Below, piece by piece: positions 44,586-56,579 of a stretch of DNA of 64,000 bases. Position numbers and translations under genes: made by a program. The notes beneath the pieces are model-generated. The model was given only the letters and a program-made list of their open reading frames with translations, was not told where the DNA came from and did not search any database. Numbering within the stretch: position 1 is the stretch's first letter; each line of letters starts with the position of its first letter. Source of the DNA: Cladobotryum mycophilum. Taxonomy: Eukaryota > Ascomycota > Sordariomycetes > Hypocreales > Hypocreaceae. The stretch covers positions 4,216,001-4,280,000 of the forward strand of contig CM071590.1 of the NCBI GenBank assembly GCA_036429605.1, written 5' to 3'.

Positions 44586-47280
44586 ACAGGTAAGGCGCAC
44601 ACACACCGGCCGGTAACGTAAGTCGCCCTTCTTTGCAAGCAGGCAGGCAGGCAGGGGTTATTGATTTGTTATATGAATGTTTCTTTTCTTCTGCAGCGTG
44701 TGCAGGTACGGTGAAGTTCTAGGCTGTGAGGTTCATCCGCTGCGTCCGTGAGTTGAGTGAGAAATCGATATGTCTCTTTCGCCTTATCAGAAAAGAGAGC
44801 TGAAGTGGAGAAGGGTATGGTAAAAAAGGGTAAGCTTCTGGAAAGGAAAAGAGAGAGACGAGGCTTTGTTTGTTGGTTGGTTTAGTGTGTAAGAAAGGGA
44901 AAAATTGAGGCTCCGTCAATCAGCGGGCTTTGACAAGTTTGTAGGGGGTTGAAGATGGCCAAAGTTTTGGTTGACCTCCCTCCTCCGTCTTATCTTGGAA
45001 ATTCGATAAGGAGAGCCGGCAGTTGGCGATGATATGGATGGAGGATCTGCGAAGGGGATGGCGGGTGGCTGAAGTGGGTTATCCGTGAGATGCAATTGCA
45101 TGCATATGTTATGCTGCCGATAGGAGACAGCTAACGAATTGATTTGTTTTGTATATCAAGTGTGGGTTAGGAGTGAGTAATAGTGGTAGCAGCAGTAGAG
45201 ATATGTCGGCATTCTCATTGTCTTACCATTGTGTCATCCATAAACCGTCATGATATCGATGTTTTTTTTTTGGCTCGCACCGAATTTTCGGTATGTTGGT
45301 CAAGGTACCTCTTCCTCCTCCATCGCCCTGGACGCCACACGGCCCGATGCGGTTTGCAACGGCGTCTTGAACCGAGAGAGATAGTGAGCGAGAGAGAGAG
45401 TCAACGGCAGCATCGAACAATGCCAAACTATACATTATATACGTATATAAATGTTGATGTTGACTCTGCATGGTATAAATATTGTCATGTCAATACCTAC
45501 TGGATCAAATGTTCTAAAACAGGCAACTTGCAATCACTGGAACTATAACTCAATTAATTAATCCCTTTCGGTGTCTCCATACGTTGACGGACTAACGGAC
45601 AGCCGAACGGAAAGAGTTCCATTCCATCCACTGCCTGCCAGCACAGTTGTTGAAACGTAGCCCTCGCTAAAAAGGGCTAATGGCTGCCCAGTGCATCAAG
45701 GTACCGAGTGGTGGTATCTGTTGTGGTATTCAGTGGTGGTGCCCTGTATCTGCCCTGTAAATTGATGCGTCACACACCCCTGCTCACCAACGCCGAACAC
45801 CCACACACCCATCCAGCCATTCATGAACCTACCCTGACCCATTCTGCCAATGAATCTGTACCTTTTGAAACTGCCAGGTCAAGAAGGTGAATCATTCATC
45901 CACCTTCGGCATGAACCTCTCAAAATGGGCAAATCTGGAATCAAGAGGACGGGGGGTTCCTCTTTCGTCTGATTCGCATTACCTACGCATTAGCCAGTAA
46001 GAAGTCATGTAAGGCAGCAACTGGAAGGCTTACTGTTATTATTAGGCTCGCTGACTGACGACTGGGCAGAGAGAAGGATGAACAACAAGAAGAAGAAGAA
46101 GAAGAGATGATGCAGAAGTAGAAGCAGCAGCAAAGGAAAACCCCAACATGTGACGGAGCTCTCCGAATGTGCAAGGGACCTTATCCATGCAACATGCATT
46201 CATACAATGGATATTTGATTCCACAGGGCAGTGGAAGCCAGCATTACTACTACTAGGTAAGGTAGGTATGCTGCATTCAACGAGAACCGTGTTCCTTTCC
46301 TCCGAAGAGCCACATTTTCCCAAGATTGTCGTCCCTCTCAAGGGTCACCTCGGCTCAACGCCATTGGCTAGGGCTTCGTCTCTCGGTTGGGTCTTTGCTT
46401 TGACTGGGCCTGCCTGCATGCTGCATTGCATGGCTGGCTTGTGCCTGTATTGTAACCTCTGTTTTTTCCCCTTCAGACTCCCCAATTCATTGTCCCAAGT
46501 AATACTAGGTACTAGGTGGTAAGATTTCAAAGGAACCATGAAACCATGTACCAGCGTTACTTGACGGAGTTGGCATCTCCGAAAAGAGAATCTGACATTT
46601 TTTTCTCCCTCACACTCCATCTATCGTGACAAATTGTCGTATCATATTTTTTCTCTTTTCTTTCTCGAACCCTCTGGTTCTAATACTACTACTACTACTA
46701 CTATTTATCCTTGACTTTCCTTCTTCGTCTTTCCGGCAATTCCAATTCTTTTCTCCTTTATTTATTTTCCTACCCATTTTACTCCTTTCTCTCCTTGAAG
46801 AAAAAGAAAAAGTACCTGCGACTGACTCTCCCTCTCTTCATCAAAAACGCCTCTCCGTCTCTCCCCGCAAAAAAACTAAATAGGCCACCCCCGCCACTAC
46901 GAACTTGCCTGCTACTGCACACTGCACTGCTAGTACCCACCCACCACTACCCACCACTCACCGGACACCAGAAAGTAACATTACATAGGTACCTGCTGGT
47001 CTGGTTGGCAGGCGCATGTGACGGCGTTCCCGCATCTCTTTTTAATATATACTTACATACATGCATTCTTCTTCCGTTCGTCCTTGACACCACCCATTCC
47101 TCAACCTTTCACGATAATATCAACCGGCCTCCCTCTTTCTCCCTCTTTCTCTCTGTCTTTAAATTCCTTATATTCGCGAGGAAGAAACAAAACAAACATC
47201 AAAGGGCTTAGAAAAGCTTTACTTGGTCCAGCTCAGAAAGCTATCTGCTGCCTAGCACCTATCATCCACCATCACCCACC
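44586..47280. other. 2.7-kb intergenic region
   Basis: No supported gene. It holds GCAGGCAG repeats (44640-44655), CTACTA repeats (46684-46703) and a long C/T-rich stretch (46650-47160) that should be the promoter and leader of the gene at 47281. Open frames here are short and compositionally biased. Confidence 0.45.
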
Positions 47281-48483
47281 ATGTCTCCCACCATCACATC
47301 CCCAAATCTTTCAACCTTACTCGCCCCCATCCTCCCAGCTCTCCCCTCCGCCACAATATCTACCGAGCCGGCTGTTGGAATTCTTCCTCTCCTCTCCCCA
47401 ATTCTCCGCCAAAGAGTACAGATCTTCTCCGCCACCAGCACCGAGCCATGGCTAAGACTTCTCTGCTACGACTCTACCAAGGCCGTCAAACTCGCTGAGA
47501 TTGTCCGGAGGGGCAACCTTGAGCCTCATCCCGTATCTGGCGAGGTAGAGATTGACTGGGACTATGACTCCCAAACCAGGTACCGAAAGGTCGACCAAGA
47601 GACCTTGCAGGCCATGACCGTCCTTCTTGAACTGGAGCTCGCCTTTCAACTGGTATATTGCGTCGGAGATGCCGAGGGCGGTGGCGATGGCTGGAGAATT
47701 GGAGAATTGACTGTTGCGGACAAGTCATCGCCATTCTCGCACTTTGGAGGCTATGCCTCACTCGCCGAGGCCGAGAGCCAATTTCAGGCCACACAAACCT
47801 CAAGAGCTGCTTCGGTCGCCAAGGTCAATGGCCAGCCAGCCAACGCACCCGCAGAGGAACAAGATGAGGACGATGGGTATTGGGATCGATATGATGCCAC
47901 GCCTGCCCGGACACCGGCAAACCATCGCTCTCCTGCTCCTCAAACTACCACTGGTGCCAGCAAGCAACCCGCGCCATTCCAACCTCATCCTACCGTCGAC
48001 GATGATGATGACGACGACTACTATGCACAGTATGACGAAGTGCAACCAGCCATGGATAACCACGATCCTGAGGAAGAGGCACAGCTCTCACACATCCAAC
48101 CACCCTTGGGACTCGGTCGTGCCGGCAATGCTCTCGATTCTTCGATAACAGCAGAGTCTAGTGACACCCGCTGTGAATGGACCTTTGCCGAGCTAGAAAA
48201 AGCCTCTGCCTCCTCCAACCAGAATGACACCTTGGATAACTCGTCTATTGGTCTCCTCCACCCTCGCCCTGAATCCAGCGCCAGCTCCACCGGCTCCCAC
48301 ACCGTCGCCAAACTCGAGGCATCGGCCGGAAAGCAGGAGCAGAACGAATTTGGCGTCAAGCAGCACGTATCACGCAGCCTTCGCAGCTTATACATGCTGT
48401 CTCGGGCTTCTGGCATCGACCGAGAGGAGTTTGAGCGCATCGTCAGGGCCGAGCTTGATATGTTGGCAATGCTCGAAGATTAA
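47281..48483 (+). CDS. Conserved ascomycete protein of unknown function
   Basis: Intronless, 400 residues. I do not recognise a named family, although I believe similar proteins occur in other Sordariomycetes as uncharacterised. The N-terminal ~150 residues are ordered-looking: Leu-rich helices (LLAPILPALPSA, GILPLLSPILRQRVQIFS), then WLRLLCYD and EVEIDWDYDSQTRYRKVDQETLQA. The middle is acidic and disordered with two aromatic-acidic motifs (DDGYWDRYDATPARTP and a seven-Asp run followed by YYAQYDE). The C-terminal ~50 residues form a likely helical domain (VSRSLRSLYMLSRASGIDREEFERIVRAELDML). The start ATG follows a CACC context, a good fungal initiation site. No signal or membrane segment is seen; a cytosolic or nuclear adaptor role is only a guess. 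Confidence 0.85.
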   Translation: MSPTITSPNLSTLLAPILPALPSATISTEPAVGILPLLSPILRQRVQIFSATSTEPWLRLLCYDSTKAVKLAEIVRRGNLEPHPVSGEVEIDWDYDSQTRYRKVDQETLQAMTVLLELELAFQLVYCVGDAEGGGDGWRIGELTVADKSSPFSHFGGYASLAEAESQFQATQTSRAASVAKVNGQPANAPAEEQDEDDGYWDRYDATPARTPANHRSPAPQTTTGASKQPAPFQPHPTVDDDDDDDYYAQYDEVQPAMDNHDPEEEAQLSHIQPPLGLGRAGNALDSSITAESSDTRCEWTFAELEKASASSNQNDTLDNSSIGLLHPRPESSASSTGSHTVAKLEASAGKQEQNEFGVKQHVSRSLRSLYMLSRASGIDREEFERIVRAELDMLAMLED

Positions 48484-49185
48484 TAATCCGACATTGAAAA
48501 CTAATGGTTAATCATTTTATTATTGTTATTATCTTTTGCAAATATCCGGGCAAACATGACATGAAAGAGTGGCGCATCATATAGATGGTTTTTGTATCTT
48601 TTCAGTGGATTTTTTTCTTTCTTGTTCTGTTCTTTTCTGTGCTGGCAATTTTTTATTTTTATTTTGGAAATACGTGAGCAAGGTGTTCGGCATGGCTGCA
48701 TTTGCGAATTCGGAGTTTATACCTACCTATGGAACCGAGAGTGATTGGGCATAACATTTATACTGACGTTAGAAGATTGACTGAAGGATAAGCTTCGAAA
48801 TCAATAAAAATGGGATATCCACTTGATATTCGAGACCGATTCGATAGTGACCGTGAAAGTTAATCGTGTATATTGATTGATAGCTTGCAAAGATCAAAAG
48901 GAGGCATGTAACAAGAGGTATATAGATCATCAACCCTATCTTAAACCATCAATTTGACCCTTCTCAAGCGTACATGTTTCTTCCAAAACCCCCTCTCAGG
49001 GTCAACATTTTGTCCTCGTGAAAATCGTAAGGGTATGATTGCCTTGAACGCCCATCTTATTTGCACAAAAAACCAGGTTATAATGCGAGTGTTTCCAGAA
49101 GTCTCGTCTTCATTCAAGGACGCCGTATTCATGATGCGAAAGGTGGGGGGAAAAAAGGAAAAGGATTATACATATGCATTATAGT
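48484..49185. other. Convergent 3' region
   Basis: 702 bp, A/T-rich, between the unknown gene and the Zn2Cys6 regulator. No gene seen; probable 3' UTRs. Confidence 0.4.
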
Positions 49186-50826
49186 TTATGCAATTACTAA
49201 ATTGCTCAGGGCGATTCGTGCCGTCTCAAGAACCCGAACGCAGTTTCTAGCCTCTGGTGGAACTACTTTGTGCCCGCCTGGGAAAAGCAGATATGGCGAG
49301 TTTTCTGGCATTTGGCCTGTTGCGATGAGCTCGTCGATTTGCTCGTGTCTCTTCCGATTCTTTTCGTCCAGCAAGGTCACCACGCCCTTGAGTGGACGTT
49401 GTTCATTGGCACCTGGTTGCGAGGTCGGCGTCGGAGGCTTCCATACCCCATTTACCCCCTCGAAACCGTGGACATCAACTCGTAAGATTTGGCGGATCGC
49501 TTTGCGCCACATATCAGGGGGAGGTATTTGTCATTGCACTTCTGTAAGAAATCACAAGTCGGGCTTTTTGCGTCGACATAGTGGCTCCACGTCTCACCCA
49601 CGTCGCTGAAGCTGAACCACAGTTTGCGATTATCCCCCTTGGCACGGTCTGTCTCAACATCGACCATCTCGAGAATCGAGGCATACGCATTGCATGCAGA
49701 CGGTACGAGAGCGCCAAGACACATTAGATTTTGAAAGCATTGAATAGGCGGCGGCTTCGTCGGGTCGTTGATGGTAACGTCGTAGCATTCGGGACAGTTG
49801 ATAACCTGATGGGCCATTTTAGAAGCATGGCGAGCAACGCGCATGGCCGAGGGTATGTTAGATGGAAGTTGTGATAATGAGTTGAGTGCGAAGTAGAGGG
49901 AAGAAAGACATGTGCAAGGGATGTTTGGCATCGCCTTGCCTGATTGTGGTGTTGAAACTGATGCGATAGTCTCCGGGCTTTGATTACAATGGTATTGGCT
50001 ACCGGGACTCGAACAGCTAGGCGCAGAAGTATGTGAATGGTGGGATGCCGCGTAGTGGTGAGGTGAATCGCAACTTGTTCGAGGTAGGGTGGTTGCCGTC
50101 GTTGTGGTTGTCGTCGTCGAGTGATGTTGGTCGTCAAAGTTGATGGTTCCCAGATGGGTAGAATCATTCATGGGCGGACTGTAGAGCGACGATGATGAAT
50201 GATGGAAGGGCACTTGTCCTGGCGGCGATACATACGCAAGCGATGGGTCTGCTTGGGTGAACATGTTGGGGCTGTCCGGATAGAAGTCTGGCAGCAGATC
50301 GATGAAGGACATGTTCGAATCTCCGTGCCAGTCATGAAGGTCGAAGGCCTGTCTTGCAATATCGTCGGGCTGAACAATGACATCGTCGAAACGGTCATCG
50401 GTGGAGAAGGTGGGATATTCGCTTGCATTACTATAGCCGTTGATATCAGCCGCAACAGCGATAGGTGGAGGACTGGCATCTAAAGACTCCTGCGACTCCT
50501 CGACATGGCGGCGCTTTCGTGGACGGCCCATGGGCTTCTGGGGCGAATAATGGCATTGTATCCCCTCTTTTTTGCACCTGGCACAACCATCAGGCTCCTT
50601 GGAACAAGCAATTTTGCGAAACCCTATGAGATGGGAGAAAAAATAAGTAACCGAAAAACGTACGATGTAGGGGACAGAAAAAAGCAGCAAGGGAGGGGGA
50701 GACTCTGTGAGTCTGTGAGGAGGTGAGAGGTCTTGTTTCACGGGCCGGAGACTTACGACACTCGTCACAGGCACGATGCTTGGGGAGATCGCCAGATGCA
50801 GCGACACCTGCAGGATCGGTGGACAT
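49186..50826 (-). CDS. Zn2Cys6 transcription factor with AT-hook, one frame break
   Basis: Two exons, 50826-50757 and 50623-49186 (intron 133 nt), about 502 residues after restoring one base. The binuclear zinc cluster has Cys at 20, 23, 30, 37, 40 and 47, and the splice falls inside it (CDECRFRKIAC). HYSPQKPMGRPRKRR follows at once and contains an AT-hook (GRPRK). The middle is Ser/Thr/His-rich and disordered. A second ordered region starts at CTCLSSLYFALNSLSQLP and reaches the C-terminus, recalling AflR-type C-terminal regions. Targets are unknown; no biosynthetic cluster adjoins it. The frame changes at the G run 49517-49521. One added base joins KYLPP to DMWRKAIRQILRVDVHGF. Confidence 0.87.
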
Positions 50827-53800
50827 GTTCTCCAGTAAAATTATGCCCAATAAAGGAAGAGGATATGAAAAGAAGGCTTGAATGCTTTGTTTGTATTGAC
50901 TGGTTGTTTTTCTCTGTCTCTCTCTCTCTCTCTTGGTGGTGGCGGTACGTATTGTTTGTCGAACAAGCAGCACCTGCAGTGACAACAGCAACAAACAGGG
51001 GACGTTTTACCTTGTCAGTCCCGGCTCAGGTCAGTCGTCGCGCCTGAGATTGCAAGAAAAAGTCTCCGAGGGTGGCGGGACCAATCCGGAGGTTGCTTCT
51101 CTTATGACGTACGGGCCCATGAAAGGCCAGTGTAAGAAAAATAAATAAATAAATAAATAATAACGATAAAATGTATATACGTATGGTATGCAGCAGCAGC
51201 GGCAGCAACAGCAACAGCGCGTTATCGAAAGCTCATTTGCTTGTCATTCCTTTTGTGGTTTTTTTTTATTTTATCTTTGCAATTTTTGTTCTTTTTTGGC
51301 TGGTTGAGGGAGAAGAAAGAAAAAAAGAAAGAAAAAAAGGAAAAAATACACACACAAAAAGGAGGATGGGGGTGGTCGTGGTCGTGGTCGTGAATTGATT
51401 TAGATAATGAAAAAGAGAGGAGATGTCAAGGGAGGGAGAGGGAGCGAGAAAAAGAAAGAGAGGGAGAGAGAGAGAGAGAGGAGAGAGAGAGGAAAGAGAG
51501 AGTCGGAGTTGAATGAATGGAGAGTTGCAGGTTGCTAAAGTACAGAGTACAAGTATCCATTCATCCTCTCCTTCCACACCCACCCCCCAACTAAAGATTT
51601 GTCACTGGCGGTTGATGTTTTGGGAAACATGGAAAGTCAGCTGTCAGTTGCGCCTTCGTTCAGCCACTAACAATGTATTACCAAACCCCCAAATTTGCTT
51701 TGGGAAGGAGCACAGGCAACTGAGTAAGTACCTACTTTTGAGAAAGAAGCCGCCTCGTTGTCGGAGCTGTTCCGATGGTTGGTAGTAAGCTTGAACCAAC
51801 ACGAGACCCATGTGGGGTGAAGTAGCAGATGGGTGGTGATGTTGATCAAGGGTGCACGCGCGGGTGAAATAAAAGTAATGGCTATGGTTGACTTGGGTGG
51901 TAAAAGTAGTTGACTCTCTTTTTCTTTTGATGTATCCAACTTGGCGATGTGTGTGTAACCAAGGGACGCCATGTTCCAAGTTGTTACCCGAGAGCTACAG
52001 TACCTTATGCCCGTGCCATCAGGTAGGCAGTAGTAGCAGTAGTAGTAGATGTATGCATCACCGCCTCAAGTCAAAACAATCAGGCTATACCGAGAGCCGC
52101 ATCTCCTGTTTACCCTGAAGAAGAAGCAGAAGAAGAAGCATTTCCGCCAATAGGACTCATCAAACCCTTGATGGATAGTTTGATTGCTTGAAAGAGCTAA
52201 TATACGTCCATATTCTACCACGGTTTATCCCATCTCCTGTCATCAAGGAGATCCATCTATCTGCTACACTTCACCATCAACTGCATCAGCATACTGCTCC
52301 ACGGACCCTCCTCTCTCGAGCATCTCGTGAGACGGCTGTCGGCGGTGCACCATGTTGATCATCCGTAAATTAAAAAGAAACCGGTTCTCACTAGAAACAT
52401 ATTGGCTTACCGAGCCAATTCATTCTTCTTTCCTATAGCTTCAAGATCATTCAACCATCAGAAGCCATGATGGAACCGAAAGAGAGAGAAAAAAGGGTCT
52501 GTGTCCCCTACGTGCCTATAGTTGATCCTCCGTCCTATAAGTAGGTATCCACCAAGCATCATAATGATGAGCGAGGGTTCCATTGTCAAACGTCCTTCCT
52601 ATTACTGAGATCCATCCTACCACGGATATCGGAGCACTACCCGTCGTCGGCCCATTCCGTCTAACCGGAGCGACCGATACGATGAAGCGTCTTCCGTAGG
52701 TTGTCGATCGCCTCCCACTTGCGTCCGCCTCATCCTACCCAACCAATCCAACCCAACCCAAGCCAATCTAGCCTGCAATGTCAATCATGATATGCTGGTT
52801 TGACGATCTGCGGCGCCCAGATTGACGGGATCGAAAGAATAGGTACCGTGTGAGTGATTGGTCAATGGCCAACATGCTGCAACAGGCCACTTGTTTCATG
52901 GTTCGCACCTACATGTACAGCGTGGTATTATACTCAAATTATTTTCTCCTTCTACAGGTAGGCAGAAACTCTTAAGACATATAAGGGGCGGAGGTGTCCG
53001 AATGGCATCCAATTTTACACGCTCTCTCCCTCCCTTTCTCACGCTCTCTCTCACCAACTGTCCAAGAACGTGCTCACTCTTCTTCATCGGCTTGAACCCG
53101 ACCCGTTGTGATTTGCCGATATAACTGAACACGGAATGAAACATTAAAGGTCCGAAGGAGGAGGAGACCGTCTAGAGGATATTCGAGTTATAGCTTATAC
53201 AAGTTATGCTCGGGCTATATGCTAGCTACCTAGATTGAGGACTGAGGCACCTGTTGACGGCTACTTGCAGAAAGACCTGTCAACAACCGCCGGCGCCTCG
53301 CAGCCTTTGCCAGCTGTCGACACTTCCTTGGTTCCTCTTTTCTCCCTACCTGTAACACGACTTTGATCCCCTATAGCCAGTAATTAAAACAAAGATTCCA
53401 ACTCGGACGTAGGGTAGAAGTTAACCTGCTCCCCTCCCAAGGGAGAGAGTAAGTGACGCAGCTGTCAAGACACTGGCAACAAAAGGCAATGCTAACCAAA
53501 TTCAATAGCCCGGGTGCAAATCCCGGCGTTCGAAATGCGAAATGAAACCCAATTCTTTTTTATAAATCCTTTTTTCTTTCTGTGCTGTAGCTACTTGTGG
53601 TTTCGCTTAGTAACGTAGAGATCACACCCTTTCTCCTAGCAGCCTAGGTAGAGCTTCTGTTACTACGGCAAAGGTGCACCAAAATAGCTTCACTCTTGTA
53701 CTCTATAGAAGTCCTTCGAATCGACTTGTTGCACTACCAGGCAAATGTCTTTTTTTTTTAAAAAAAAAATTAAAATAAAAAATAGTCTTTCAAGATTTAA

Positions 53801-53976
53801 TTCTATTTATTTGCATGAATTGCTTCCAAAAATTCATAGCACTGTGCTTAACACAGCCGGCTCAAATGCGAGTGTTTCTCACTCAGAGACACAGTTGCTG
53901 GTATCGTCTCGTATCGTACATGATTAAAAGAGAGAAAAAAGGCTTCTGTTTTCCTCCTCCACATTGTTCCCATAAT
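50827..53976. promoter_or_regulatory. 3.1-kb region upstream of the Zn2Cys6 gene
   Basis: No supported gene. It holds an imperfect GA-rich tract (51410-51502), a TAAA repeat (51143-51160), GCAGCA repeats (51193-51215), TAG/CAG repeats (52029-52047) and an A-rich block at 53759-53783. At 53503-53521 a 5-bp stem with a 7-nt loop resembles a tRNA T-arm, but no full tRNA folds around it. Confidence 0.4.
51410..51502. repeat. GA-rich imperfect repeat
   Basis: Long purine tract of GAGA and GGGA units, upstream of the Zn2Cys6 regulator. Confidence 0.8.
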
Positions 53977-54454
53977 TTAGCAGTGGCAGTCACCGTCACA
54001 GCAGGGCTGAGTGACATAGTTGACGGTGAGCTGTCCCTTGCTAACGTCGTTGCCGCCTTGAGTTGGCACGCTTCCACAAGCACCGCACTTGTGGTCGAGG
54101 AGCTGCTGGGCAAAGTTGTAGGCGTCCCTGGCGGAACCGGATGCGCCACTCTGGAAGAAGGCGCAGATGCTGCCCTGAGAACCGTGAGAGCAAGCGATTT
54201 GTTCTGCGAAAAAGCCCAAGTCATCAGTATATACTGCTCTATTCGCAAAGGAGTAAAGGATTCAGTAAGAGTTGGTTGAACTTACCACCAGTGTTGAAGT
54301 GTCGGTCAGCGTTGTTGGCGACGAGGACACCAATCTGGTCGTGGACGGTCTGAAGGGAGATGCCCTCGCTGGCATTGCACATGAAGCTACCACGGCAGTT
54401 GATTCCAAGAGCAGCTGCTCCGGAGATGAAGAAGAGAACAGAAGAGAATTGCAT
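53977..54454 (-). CDS. KP4-killer-toxin-like secreted protein, copy A
   Basis: Two exons, 54454-54286 and 54203-53977 (intron 82 nt, phase 1), 131 residues. A signal peptide of about 15 residues is followed at once by LGINCRGS, the mature start shared by the three copies here and typical of the KP4 family. The predicted mature protein has ten Cys, enough for five disulfides. The C-terminal landmark NDVSKGQLTV is followed by a Cys-rich tail. KP4-family proteins are small secreted alpha/beta-sandwich proteins; the founding member blocks calcium channels of competing fungi. Fungal chromosomal homologues are thought to act against other microbes or as effectors. Activity of this copy is not shown by sequence. 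Confidence 0.9.
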
Positions 54455-56095
54455 GGTGAATGTGTTTGTTTGTGTTGAAGGTTGTTCTTGTGTGTTGGTT
54501 CTAAGTTGGGTAGGTAAATGGTAGATGGTAGATAGATGATATTTCGGATCTGGGGTTGGAGGTGGAGTGTTGCCAAACCTTTTTATGCTACCGCCATCCA
54601 TGGATTCTCCTACGTGATGGATACGTCCTCGGACAATGGGTCCTAGTTGCGACTCAACACGCCTCCTTCTAGAAATGGCATGACACTCTCCATCCCTCTC
54701 TCGCATAGACGATCAACCTTGGCATCGCGTGAGACAAGAGACTATGACGCAGATCACGGACTCTTTCTGAAGCAAGCCTGGTAGATGCAAGAGTCCCAGT
54801 TCGGAAAAGATACTTGGCTTTGATAACATGAGATAATCTTCCAAGGTTGTCCCATAGCTGTCTGGGACGTAATGCATCATGAATGCGGAAACACGGCTTT
54901 CCCCCCACCAATGTAACCAAATGAGCCAACTATGTCTGACCATGATCTTCCTCATGAGCATCTCGAGTGAGCGCGTGAAGAGGCACATCGTATCGGACCT
55001 ATTACAACTATTTCGTAAAAGAGTCCATGCCTACAAAACCCCAGCTCCTAGCGCTCACAAAAGTAAAACTCCAGCAACACTGGGGCCGGGATACGCGATT
55101 GGACATGTTCCACTCATCCGTTCCTTTCCCCCCAGTAATGTCAGGGGTCATGGTTGACCTGCATACTCTGTACATACTCTGAAAATCATGCGAGCAGCCG
55201 ATGTTCCAGCTCTTCATTCAGGCCAACGGACGGCATGGAAGACATCCCGGCGTTGCATTCCAGTGTTGTCAATGAGAAGATGGAGAAAAATAACATCATT
55301 GATCTGCGGCTTTTCTCCATTAGCGCTTACTTTTTGTTACCTGGATTGATCGACGCGGGTGCCCCGAAACAAGATGCAGATCCATACCCGGCACGTCCTT
55401 TCTTAGCTACATGTAGCATCTCTGTTGTGGTTCGTTCGCATGGGGGTTCTTTTTGGGGGAGGGGGATGGCGCAGGGGCAAAGGTAAAACCCCAAGCAAAA
55501 AGTCCCACGTGCTACTTTCTAGAGACCTTCCCTCTATGGGATGGACGATGAGAGCAGTAGCTTCGTCAAGAAGGCGTTTTGGAAGTTTCGAAATGTTCTC
55601 GATCGTCATTGTGCAGAAGGGCGTCACTGACATGGGATGGATGGACCCCCATTTGATGACGATGGCTGAGCGGTGGCTGGGTTGGAGTTTCAGCAGAGTT
55701 GAGAAGATTTCATCAAAGCTTATTAGCGACGAGCCGAATAGAGAGAGTCTATGTTATCGTGCTCATGAAGATCAGCGTCAAAGGGTTCTGGTTGCCCCAA
55801 GACATTTGTGTCTCTGTTCGGTGCTAGCTTTACCTACTTTGTCTTGCGATGCATGAGACAACGAGCAAAAGTGACATTTAGGGCGTAACCGAGTCTTTGC
55901 TCAATAGATTAAGCAATCCGTTACGGGGGACAAGTGATGATTACTTGTACAAGGTCTGAATAATTTATGAATTGTTCTTGTCCATACACGTAAAATTGAT
56001 ACTGCTATTGACGTCTTTCTCGTGCGTCTAATAATACAAAAAAATTTACACAAAAAAATGTAGAATAACATCCCAAAATAAAATTGTTTTTTTTC
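54455..56095. other. Region between KP4-like copies A and B
   Basis: 1.6 kb with no supported gene. The first ~150 bp is the C/A-rich (on the minus strand) promoter and leader of copy A. A 143-codon open frame at 55425-55856 (+) has no recognisable motif and unusual Trp/Arg content; I do not call it. Confidence 0.4.
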
Positions 56096-56479
56096 TTAGC
56101 AAACACCCTGGCAGGATGGGTTGCTAACAACATTGACCGTCAACTGACCCTTGCTAACATCGTTGCCAGGGTTGGTGGGCGCGGAGCCGCACTTCTTGCA
56201 GCCGTGGTCGAGGAGCTGTTGCAGGAGATCCGAGGCCTGGCCAGCGGTGCCGGAGCCGGTGTTCTGGTAAAAGGCACAGATGCTGCCGGTGCAGGCGAGC
56301 TGCTGGCCAGTGCCGTATGACCTGTCGCGGGGCTGGATGCTATCCACGAGGACCTTGAGGTTGATGAGGTTTCCGGAGGCGTTGTCTGAGGGACAGAAGC
56401 CGGAGCCACGGCAGTTGATGCCAAGAGCTGAGCTGGAGACTGCCAGAGAGGCAACAGCAGTGATGATAGAAGCCTTCAT
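56096..56479 (-). CDS. KP4-killer-toxin-like secreted protein, copy B, intronless
   Basis: Single exon of 127 residues. It has a signal peptide (MKASIITAVASLAVSSSA) directly before LGINCRGS, eight Cys in the mature part and the landmark NDVSKGQLTV near the end. Unlike its two neighbours it has no intron at the shared position just before the QLAC segment, where its frame is continuous. It also lacks the CC pair of the tail, having a single Cys there. A long TG repeat lies 30-99 bp upstream of the start, within the promoter or leader. Same family and likely role as copy A. Confidence 0.9.
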   Translation of the reverse strand: MKASIITAVASLAVSSSALGINCRGSGFCPSDNASGNLINLKVLVDSIQPRDRSYGTGQQLACTGSICAFYQNTGSGTAGQASDLLQQLLDHGCKKCGSAPTNPGNDVSKGQLTVNVVSNPSCQGVC

Positions 56480-56527
56480 TTTGAGATTTCTATTTTTATA
56501 TTCGTATTTGTGTGTGTGTATGTGTGT

Positions 56528-56579
<52 letters not shown>

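Noticed and set aside
53495..53530. Possible tRNA T-arm (5-bp stem, 7-nt loop)
   Set aside because: The stem is perfect, but the loop has TGC instead of TTC and no acceptor, D or anticodon arm pairs upstream.
55425..55856. 143-codon open frame between KP4-like copies A and B
   Set aside because: No recognisable domain, odd Trp/Arg composition, no supporting context; likely chance.
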